From the NCBI GenBank assembly GCA_958450365.1, contig CAUEEP010000735.1, forward strand, positions 2,230,001 to 2,294,000: a stretch of DNA of 64,000 nt, in the 5' to 3' direction. Below the pieces are notes generated by a model, which saw only the letters and a list, made by a program, of their open reading frames with translations, made no database searches and was not told where the DNA came from. Of this stretch, positions 56,495 through 64,000 are shown one piece after another. A program made the translations under genes and the position numbers. How positions within the stretch are numbered: the stretch's first letter is position 1; every line of letters begins with the position of its first letter. The DNA is from Mesorhabditis belari (taxonomy: Eukaryota; Nematoda; Chromadorea; Rhabditida; Rhabditidae).

Positions 56495-56625
56495 TTTGGC
56501 CTAGTAGGTCTAGTAGGCCTAGTAGGCCTAGTCGTTTGGCCTAGTAGGCCTAGTAGGCTTAGTCGTTTGGCCTAGTAGGTCTAGGAGGCCTAGTCGTTTG
56601 GCCTAGTAGGTCTAGTAGTAGCTTT
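56495..56625. repeat. GGCCTAGTAGGCCTAGTCGTTT array, copy 2
   Basis: Shorter version of the 43552-43740 array, followed by the same flank (TAGATTAACC.TGGCGAAACT). Confidence 0.85.
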
Positions 56626-56745
56626 GGCTAGATTAACCTTGGCGAAACTAGGGTTGGCTTGGTCTAAAGCTTGACCAAATCCCTGGCTTGGCTATATCTC
56701 TTCAAAACTCGACAATTTTTAAACTACAAGTTCACCGAAACCCAC

Positions 56746-57057
56746 CATATATTGCTGACGTGCTTGCAATTTGGCCTTTGCCGAGATTGCGGTGATTTGA
56801 GATATTTTTTCCGTGACATCATGTATCATTTCATTGAAACAATCTCTAGAATGAGCTTTTGTTTTCGTTTAAAATTTCTTAGGTTTCTTAAAGTTTCTTT
56901 CTTAAGAAAACTGACTCTGATCCAAAGAGTGGATTAACTTCATTTTCCTCCATCTTCTCAATCTCTCTTCTTTCTTGTCGTACAACGAAGAAACACCGTC
57001 GCGACCAATTGGAAAAAAGAAGACTTTGATACCAGTGGTATTATTCTCTTCTTTTAC
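56746..57057 (-). pseudogene. Copy of exons 18-19 of the large gene
   Basis: 56746-56845 matches exon 19 and 56916-57057 matches exon 18 of the gene at 41821-51639, in the same orientation. An extra two bases (GAAGAGAGATTG against GAAGAGATTG) and an insertion near 57020-57040 break the frame. It is part of a block of about 600 bp that also carries the neighbouring array. Confidence 0.8.
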
Positions 57058-57064
57058 CTAAATT

Positions 57065-57240
57065 GTAATTGTACTGTGTCGTGTCGCCTGTTTGCATGTG
57101 GCTGAAAAATCGAATCAAGCTCTATTTGGTATCATTTGAAAGCCTGAAATGTCCTCTTTACAATGATATAAAAAGTTAACTCTAATCTAATCTCCAGACA
57201 AAGTTATAGGGGTTCAAAGTGTGACGATCCGTGCAAAATA
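57065..57240. repeat. Dispersed CGTCACACTTTGAA-family repeat
   Basis: Contains GTGTCGTGTCGCCTGTTTGC, GGTATCATTTGAAAGCCTGA and CAAAGTGTGACGATC. Relatives are at 22480 and 61755. Confidence 0.6.
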
Positions 57241-57334
57241 CTGGAAACAGGAATTCCAATGCAGAGATGACAAAGTTGCATTTTTAAAATCACTTTATTC
57301 AACAATTCAATCAAAATTCGAAATTATAGCATCT

Positions 57335-57505
57335 TTAGCTCTTTTCCATTCGAATAATTCGCACTTTTTCTCCTTTTTCTTTCAATTTTTCTGTGTAAAC
57401 GATGAGTTGATTTTTCTTTGTGAGAATAGCTCTCATCTTTTTCAAATCTACTCCATCTGGCAATTGATGAGTTTCAGAAAAAAGCGTTCTCATTGACCAC
57501 TTTGC
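57335..57505 (-). pseudogene. Duplicate of the Hsp20 3' exon
   Basis: Matches exon 3 of the gene at 62458-63306 over all 57 codons (LPDGVDLKKMRAIL..LIVYTEKLKEKGEKV), with acceptor and stop intact. Similarity to that locus stops at about 57815, before exons 1 and 2, which are absent here. It cannot encode a full protein. Confidence 0.85.
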
Positions 57506-57540
57506 CTAAAATTCGTTTTTCTTTAAAAGCAAAAAAATTT

Positions 57541-57606
57541 GCCGCCTCCGGGGATCGAACCAGCACCCTCCGCCTTGGAACCAAGCTCGCTAGCCACTAG
57601 GCTATA
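57541..57606 (-). other. tRNA-like module (Gly-UCC-like loop), copy 1
   Basis: Minus strand: A-box ATAGCCTAGTGGCTAGCG, GTTCCAA at the anticodon-loop position and B-box GGTTCGATCCC. The 3' strand GGAGGCGGC has no 5' partner. It lies in the Hsp20 intron and is duplicated with it at 62663-62729. Confidence 0.5.
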
Positions 57607-57825
57607 AAAACTTTAGCATATTGTTCTAAACTAAATATTTCTAAGTACACTGTGACATCCAGATCCCAAGAATAACATTTTATTTAAGCTGAATTGCATT
57701 GTTTTTGGCAAGAAAATGTCTTTGATCGAGATCCACCCATAATATGAAGCTAGAATATAAATTGAGCTAAAATCAAATGTTCTTCTTTTAAGCTGGATAT
57801 CACAGTAGCTATTTGAAACTCTCAA

Positions 57826-58450
57826 TAATTAAATCCTAGTCTTTTGGTAGACTCTTTACTCAAAACAAATTATAAATGCTCTATTCAGTTTATCATTTTT
57901 CTTGTAAATCGATGATTTCAATATGCCAGAAAGGATGCGTTCACGTTTTTTCCCGCACAAAGCACAGATCTTTTCACAAACCGTTGCTGCTTCCATTCAT
58001 CGCCTTGACTTCCTTGAGTGGCGACGAAATTCTCGAGAATTCCCCACCAATAAGTGGCATTGAAATGAACGGATTCGTGCGTATTCTAAAGTTTAAATTT
58101 AAATTTAAATCTAATTTTGCTCATCAATTTAAAACTCGTCAAATTTCACAAAAAATTTCATTTCAAAATCTTTGACGATTCAAATTTTGCTTAAATTTCT
58201 TAATTTCTTAATTTTGTTTTGAAATTTTAGCAAGAAAATCTTTATCTTTGCTCGCAAAAATCAAAAGAAAGAAGCAATTATTGAGTTTTTTTTTCGTTTT
58301 TTATTAAGCAAACCTCGAGAAAGAAAAAACTTTTTATTTTTTTGAAATATTTTTAATCCGAGCTGAAAAGTGGCAACAAAATTTTTCGAAAAATACCTGC
58401 ATTGTCGATGCAAAAATGAAAAGTGAACATTGTGAAAACCGAAGCAGAAC
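57826..58450. repeat. Third, partial copy of the 55.8-56.4 kb block
   Basis: Matches 55826-56410 and 60855-61480 (CAGTTTATCATTTTTC; ACCTGCATTGTCGATGCAAA). It includes the small frame at 57923, which here has a stop. Confidence 0.85.
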
Positions 58451-58512
58451 ATCCCTGACTCATCTGTTTACGGACTATCTAGAATTGCTTTAAATTAGTT
58501 AGCATCATATTA

Positions 58513-58675
58513 GTTTACGGTTTCCAAGCTTTTGCAGAAGCCCAACACTCAAATCCCCCACTAGATCTCATCGTCAGCTATATTTCCGACCCCACATCGA
58601 TAGGTTCTGATAAGCTGTTCTCGAGATTTCGAGCAATTTAGGTAAGGCTCAGGGTGCACTACTATTAGAGAAAAA
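58513..58675. mobile_element. TAGTAGTGCAC-family MITE, truncated
   Basis: Starts inside the unit (TTTACGGTTTCCAAGCTTTT) and keeps the right end. It marks the upstream border of the second tandem copy, where the last two exons of the broken gene are missing. Confidence 0.7.
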
Positions 58676-58751
58676 ACGACTAATAAATTTAGAGATTAGG
58701 ACTATCTAGAATTGCTTTAAAGAAAACTAGAATCATTGACGAATCACTGAC

Positions 58752-59614
58752 CTTTTATATACAAGATATGCATCGTCTCTCTGTTGTTTCTCCTCTGGCC
58801 AATGAATATCGAAATCTAGTGAATGATTGACGAAAGTTGGCACAAAATAGAGACGAGCCAAGTTTTGACGTTCTAAAAGATAGAGAAGATTAATGTAATC
58901 AAAGATTATTGAAATCAAAGATTATTGTAATCAATAAATACTTAAACGAATCGCATAATCAAAAGCTGAGGAAAGCATTTTATCAACGAAAGATTAGCAA
59001 AAGGTTAAGCAAAGCAGCAAGCAAATTTCAAGTCTATCTTTTGCTATTCATTTAAATGATTATCAATAGGTATACAATGAAAAAAACAAGATTTAATCAC
59101 TTCAACAACAAATTTTTCAAATGAAAGATAGAGCTTTGAAGATTCTATCTCTAATGCGAAAAAAATAGCTATTGAAGTGAGCACAAGTCGCTTTTCTGTT
59201 GTAAACCTATTGAGAATCATATAAATGAATAGCAAAAGTTAGACTTGAACTTTGCTTAGCCTTTTACTAACCTTTCGTTGATAAAATGCTTATTTTAGCT
59301 CTAACTTTTCGTGAATTTAGAGCCTTTTTTTGAGTGAGAATTGCGAAATTCAAGGTAACAGTTTCTTGGAAAAACTTTGAATGAAACGGATTTAACTAAA
59401 GTATTCTTGTTTTTAAGTATTCGTGAAAGCTGTTGTTTGAAAGCCGTCAAATTGAATCAAAGCCAATCAAAAGCCAACGTTCAACTTGTTGTTTCAAAGT
59501 GAGCAAATCGTTCGCGAGATATTGAATCCATTCCAATTGATGTTCTGGGCTGAAAATCGTGATTTTAAACGTTGAAACTTGGAACAGGATGGCCCTTGGT
59601 TTCACGTAGGTAGC
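58752..59614 (-). pseudogene. Unrecognised multi-exon gene, copy 2 (3' end missing, acceptor lost)
   Basis: Counterparts of four exons of the gene at 52774-54250: 59614-59479 (136 bp, correct frame), 59443-59306, 58965-58942 and 58752-58872. The acceptor before the 59443 exon reads TTTGACGG where copy 1 has TTTGACAG, so it cannot be spliced normally. The last two exons are absent, replaced by a truncated MITE. Confidence 0.75.
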
Positions 59615-59644
59615 CTAACTTTAACTCAAATTTCCTCGGACTAA

Positions 59645-60050
59645 AAAAAGAGCTGGAAATTCTCAAAAAGCTTTCCAAATTGTGCACACTCAGCCGGGTG
59701 TGGGTGGGTGTGGGTTCTCAGCCGGTCCTCCTACTCGACCCCTTTCTGGCAGCCGACGTGCTATGGGGGCGATATAAAGCACAAATTCTTGTTCAGCATC
59801 ATGGCAGGGCTGAGTCCCGGCCTGAGTCAGAAAAAGACTCGGTAAAATCCCATGGTGCGGCGTGCTTGCGTCGGTTGGAAGGATACACCATGGTAAGGCG
59901 CGGCTCCCGGGGTAAACCCTAGCCGAGTGACCCCCCGGCTTCCACCGTGGCACAGGGCAGGGGGGAAAATTACTATCCCCCCTGACTCATTGACAGCAGC
60001 AGGGATAGGCAAGAAGTACCCCCTGCCTCCTGGTCAATAATTCCTGTGAA
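59645..60050. repeat. GC-rich block, copy 2
   Basis: Near-identical to 54590-55012 with small indels (lacks GAGGCGTAG and a GTGTGT run). Confidence 0.6.
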
Positions 60051-60104
60051 AGTGTATTTTTTGCATTTTTTGCATTGCTCGGCACTCGTGCACTCGGCCG
60101 GGTG

Positions 60105-60362
60105 CACGGGTGCACTATTAGAGAGAAGACGGTAATTGTTTCTCTGTTTCTCTGTTCGTGTTTCTCTATTAGTGCATCCAAAGCCTCGCCTAAATTCCTC
60201 GAAATCTCGAGAACCGCTTATCAGCACCTATCGATGTGGGGTCGGAAAATGGACGATGAGATCTAGTGGGGATTAGAGTGTTGAGCTTCTGTGAGAACCT
60301 AGAAACGGTAAAATAGTCATCAACTCGGCTCGGCTGGGTGCACTACAATTAGAGAAAATACG
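60105..60362. mobile_element. TAGTAGTGCAC-family MITE, copy in the second tandem block
   Basis: Equivalent of 55281-55490, plus a rearranged left part with duplicated GTTTCTCTGTTTCTCTGTTC. Confidence 0.7.
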
Positions 60363-60956
60363 GTAACTTATGTTCCGTTTGGAACATCCCTGGCAAAACT
60401 CCGGCCCGAATCTGAAGCTGGTGCACTGAATTCACGGCTTTTCCCTTCTTTGTCCCAAAGTCTATCAGTCTTGATGACTTAAAAGCCTAAGCCTTGCTGT
60501 AAGTCATCTATCAAGTTTTGAAGTTTTTATCTTCCAATTTTTCTTCCAATTCCCGTTTTTCACTCTCTTTTTGATTTTAAAGTCTTCACCAAAGGAGAAA
60601 ACTTTTCTTTACTGTAATTGAGTTTTCCCGTTTGTAAGTCATCAATCAAGTTTTGAATCTAATTCCATCGCTATTGAATTGCAAATGAGAATCTTCTCAA
60701 GGGAATTGACTTTCTATATTCAAATTGTTGATTAAATTTAGATTACAGTACTAAATTTCACAATACTGGTTCATTTTCAGCTTTGAAACCCAAACCAAGA
60801 TGTTTTCCCAGCAGGGCCCAGCTTTTCACTGGGTTTAATTTGCGCTTTGAAACTCTCAAGAATCAAATCCTAGTCTTTTGGTAGACTCTTTAATCAAAAC
60901 AAATGATAAATGCTCTATTCAGTTTATCATTTTTCCTTTAAATCGATGATTTCAAT

Positions 60957-61130
60957 ATGCCAGAAAGGATGCGTTCACGTTTTTTCCCGCACAAAGCACA
61001 GATCTTTTCACAAACCGTTGCTGCTTCCATTCATCGCCTTGATTTCCTTGAGTTGCAACGAAATTCTCGAGAATTCCCCACCAATAAGTGGCATCGAAAT
61101 GAACGGATTCGTGCGTATTCTAAAGTTTAA
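60957..61130 (+). CDS. Unrecognised small open frame, copy 3 of 3
   Basis: Same 57 codons as 55923-56096, open throughout. It lies 1.3 kb from the 3' end of the Hsp20 gene, on the other strand. Around it, 60363-60956 and 61131-61754 are A/T-rich copies of the tandem block without other recognisable content. Confidence 0.25.
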   Translation: MPERMRSRFFPHKAQIFSQTVAASIHRLDFLELQRNSREFPTNKWHRNERIRAYSKV

Positions 61131-61754
61131 ATTTAAATCTAATTTTGCTCATCAATCTCGACAAATTTAAACTCGTCAAATTTCACAAAAAATTTCATTT
61201 CAAAATCTTTGACGATTCAAATTTTACTTTAATTTCTTAATTTTGTTTTGAAATTTTAGCAAGAAAATCTTTATCTTTGCTCGCAAAAATCAAAAGAAAG
61301 AAGCAATTATTGAGTTTTTTTTCGTTTTTTATTAAGCAAACCTCGAGAAAGAAAAAACTTTTTGTTTTTTTGAAATATTTTTAATCCGAGCTGAAAAGTG
61401 GCAACAAAATTTTTCGAAAAATACCTGCATTGTCGATGCAAAAATGAAAAGTGAACATTGTGAAAACTGAAGCAGAATATAAACGAAAGAAGAGAAGTTT
61501 TTTTATCAGAGATTCCCTTTTTGTCCCGTTATCATTCGTTATCAAATAAAAATTTAGACTAATTTTTTTTTCTCTTCTAAATATTTGCCTTTCCAAGTCC
61601 TAACTTTTCCAGTCCTTTTATCCTAAATTCCACCAAAATATCTCCCTTTTACTTTTCACTTCTCAATTTAAAAGAAATCGAACGTTTTAGGAATTTTTTT
61701 ATGAAACACACAAGTCTTGAGTAGTTTTCCAGGTATTTAAAAAAAAAATCCCGG

Positions 61755-62095
61755 ATTTTGAACAAGTCGTCATACTTTGAAAGCCTATAACTTTATCCAG
61801 AGATTATATTTTTGCTAACTTTTTATAGATTGTAAAGAGGACATTTCAGGCTTTCAAATAACATGTAATAGAGCTTATTTTGATTTTTCAGTCCCATACA
61901 AACAGGCGACACGACACCCGAGTCGGATTGGCCACATTTGCTCAGAGTTGGTTCTGATTTTCTTGGACTGGATTATCGAATCCAGTTCAATGCGGTATTA
62001 TTTGAAAGCCTAAATCTCGCCTTTATAATGATATAAAAAGTTGACAAAAATATAAACTCTGGACAAAGTTATAAGCCTTCAAAGTGTGACGATTC
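61755..62095. repeat. Dispersed CGTCACACTTTGAA-family repeat
   Basis: Largest relative of the 22480 repeat. The two ends (AAGTCGTCATACTTTGAAAG and CTTCAAAGTGTGACGATTCG) are inverse to each other, so the element is palindromic, about 320 bp. Confidence 0.65.
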
Positions 62096-62416
62096 GTTGA
62101 AAATCCGGGATTTTTTCGAAATACCCAGAAACCACGCAAAAGTCAAATTTTCAACAGGACACTCAACAGGACGAGTGAAATTATGCTTTGTTTCAAAGAA
62201 GATGAATGAATTGGATTATCGGCTCGTCTTGGAACGCAGAATTTTGCTTTTTTTTGTGCAGAAATCGCAACAAACGTTTGATTTTTATGCAGGAAAAAGC
62301 TCTGATTCATAGATTTTTTGCAGGAAAAAGCTCCGATTCATAGATTCTTTGGCTCCGATTCTCGTCGCAAACAGGAATTCCAATGCAGAGGGGGCAATTT
62401 GCATTTTTAAAAACAG

Positions 62417-62422
62417 TTTATT
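62417..62422 (-). terminator. Polyadenylation signal of the Hsp20 gene
   Basis: AATAAA on the minus strand, 35 bp after the stop codon. Confidence 0.65.
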
Positions 62423-62457
62423 CAACAATTCAATCAAAATTCGAAATTATAGCATCT

Positions 62458-63306
62458 TTAGCTCTTTTCCATTCGAATAATTCGCACTTTTTCTCCTTTT
62501 TCTTTCAATTTTTCTGTGTAAACGATGAGTTGATTTTTCTTTGTGAGAATAGCTCTCATCTTTTTCAAATCTACTCCATCTGGCAATTGATGAGTTTCAG
62601 AAAAAAGCGTTCTCATTGACCACTTTGCCTAAAATTCGTTTTTCTTTAAAAGCAAAAAAATTTGCCGCCTCCGGGGATCGAACCAGCACCCTCCGCCTTG
62701 GAACCAAGCTCGCTAGCCACTAGGCTATAAAAACTTTAGCATATTGTTCTAAACTAAATATTTCTAAGTACACTGTGACATCCAGATCCCAAGAATAACA
62801 TTTTATTTAAGCTGAATTGCATTGTTTTTGGCAAGAAAATGTCTTTGATCGAGATCCACCCATAATATGAAGCTAGAATATAAATTGAGCTAAAATCAAA
62901 TGTTCTTCTTTTAAGCTGGATATCACAGTAGCTATTTAGATATTTAAATGTCTCAAAATATCTGGCTGGGTATTTAGTGCTTTTCAAGATCGGCTCACTT
63001 TCAATTTCCTTTTCCGAATCGGTAAATCTCCGATAATCTTGATCGTTCTCGTTCTTGCGATAATCTTGAAATGCTCAGCTTTCAGCTCTTTAGGCACATC
63101 GAAGCTCAAATGGAAACGAGAAGCATTTTCCATAATAATTTCCATTTTTAAATCGTTTTTCAATAAATTAGCATTCTTTTCTGAAAGATAATATTCATTT
63201 TTTAAATTTAAAATCGAATTTTCATACCAATTGCTTCAAAAGATTTGGGAGTTTTTGGTAAACGAATCTGCAAAGATTTTTCGGCAGTTTGCCGGAAACG
63301 AGCCAT
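62458..63306 (-). CDS. Small heat-shock protein (Hsp20/alpha-crystallin family), 3 exons
   Basis: Exons 63306-63228, 63180-62999 and 62628-62458 join in phase to give 143 residues, the usual size for nematode small heat-shock proteins. These are ATP-independent chaperones that hold unfolded proteins. The alpha-crystallin domain covers about residues 45-130: MENASRFHLSFDVPKELKAE, FKIIARTRTIKIIGD, then HQLPDGVDLKKMRAIL and NQLIVYTEKLKEKGEKV. The N-terminal arm is short (MARFRQTAEKSLQIRLPKTP) and the C-terminus (IIRMEKS) lacks a clear I-x-I motif. The start is the only ATG that joins exon 2 in frame. A tRNA-like module sits in intron 2. A heat-shock-element-like site lies about 82 bp upstream. 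A duplicate of exon 3 alone is at 57335. Confidence 0.88.
62663..62729 (-). other. tRNA-like module, copy 2, in Hsp20 intron 2
   Basis: Identical in all visible features to 57541-57606. Transcribed in the same direction as Hsp20. Confidence 0.5.
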
Positions 63307-63387
63307 CAGAATGTTTGAAAAATTCGTCTTTTTGCTTTTATTTCACAAAATTCTCCTCTTTTCAAAGCCCGAAACGAAATTATTTAC

Positions 63388-63400
63388 GAGCTTTCGTGAA
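63388..63400 (-). promoter_or_regulatory. Candidate heat-shock element upstream of Hsp20
   Basis: GAGCTTTCGTGAA fits the alternating nGAAnnTTCnnGAA heat-shock-factor site with one mismatch. It lies 82-94 bp before the start codon. A TATA-like AAATAAAAG (63343-63335, minus strand) lies between the two, and GAAACGAAAT lies next to the site. Spacing is right for a compact heat-inducible promoter; function is inferred. Confidence 0.5.
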
Positions 63401-63635
63401 TACAAAATGAACACAAAGAAAATGCGTTATGAAATGCTCGAGAAATGCTCGAGAAATGACTCATTTGAAGTAACACTACTTCAACAAAATTGTCGTCAAA
63501 TTTTGTAGCCTCTTAGAATGCCAAATGGACAACAAAATGAATCAAAAAAAAACAAATCTGTTTAGAATCTGTTTTGTAGACTTACTTATAAAAACATAAA
63601 GAAAATTAGGGTCAAAGTTCAGACAACTGTCTACC

Positions 63636-63730
63636 CTAGGTTACCCCATACTTAGGTTACCCCATACTTAGGTTACCCCATACCTAGGTTACCCCATACC
63701 TAGGTTACCCCATACCTAGGTTACCCCATA
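63636..63730. repeat. 16-bp array AGGTTACCCCATACCT
   Basis: Six units in a row. The flanks are A/T-rich; from 63307 to 63635 nothing beyond the promoter candidate is seen. Confidence 0.9.
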
Positions 63731-63902
63731 AATAAATGAAATGAAAAATAGAAACAAATAAATGAAACAAGAATCAAACAAGAGACAAACAAATGAAAAA
63801 AGAAGAAATGAACAAATATAATATATAGCGGGGTTACCGGTGATTTATTTTGCACACACAATCACAATTTACACATTAAGACCTAGGGAATATTCTATCG
63901 TT

Positions 63903-63995
63903 TGTGAGGATGGGACGATGTAGGAGACGATGTAGGAGACGATGTAGGAGACGATGTAGGAGACGATGTAGGAGACGATGTAGGAGGAGAAGGCT
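63903..63995. repeat. 12-bp array GACGATGTAGGA
   Basis: About seven units running to the window edge. It may continue outside. Confidence 0.9.
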
Positions 63996-64000
63996 ACCCG

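Noticed and set aside
57221..57496. Plus-strand 91-codon frame (and its copy at 62383)
   Set aside because: Antisense to the Hsp20 exon 3; open only because of the codon use of the real exon.

Overview
The window looks like nuclear DNA of a rhabditid nematode, most like a Caenorhabditis-type genome. The signs are short introns with TTTCAG acceptors, AT-rich spacers, many mariner/Tc1 elements and foldback MITEs, 'ctacggtag'-type dispersed repeats, and nematode gene families (OATP carriers, SKP1-related protein, small heat-shock protein, ten-cysteine secreted protein, 7TM chemoreceptor). Genes are split into many small exons. I rebuilt the models by hand from splice sites and codon phase; no transcript or database search was available.

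Layout. 0-3 kb: a chemoreceptor exon remnant and two large microsatellite-like arrays. 3.4-11.7 kb (minus): a complete 17-exon organic-anion transporter (OATP/SLCO) whose long introns are filled with different repeats. 13-17 kb: MITEs, a protein-kinase C-lobe and a 5'-truncated mariner. 17.0-18.7 kb (minus): a secreted ten-cysteine protein. 19-24 kb: a LINE tail and minisatellites. 24.9-28.8 kb: an inverted copy of the OATP 3' end (pseudogene). 28.9-31.9 kb: a dead mariner and an internally deleted Tc1-like element. 32.2-37.1 kb (plus): an SKP1-related gene with a Ginger-type integrase relic in an intron. 37-41.8 kb: repeats. 41.8-51.6 kb (minus): a 23-exon gene for an unrecognised 765-residue protein, with a mariner, a Tc1-like relic and foldbacks in its introns. 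52.8-63 kb: a degenerate tandem duplication of about 5 kb carrying two broken copies of another unrecognised gene and two copies of an Hsp20 3' exon. 62.5-63.3 kb (minus): the complete Hsp20 gene with a candidate heat-shock element.

There is no operon-like functional cluster. What links the window is repeat biology: inverted and tandem duplication, foldback elements with shared TTGGGTTG ends, an exon carried next to a MITE, a minisatellite grown out of an exon/intron boundary, and tRNA-like pol III modules. Apparent open frames inside the arrays and on the strand opposite real exons are not counted as genes.
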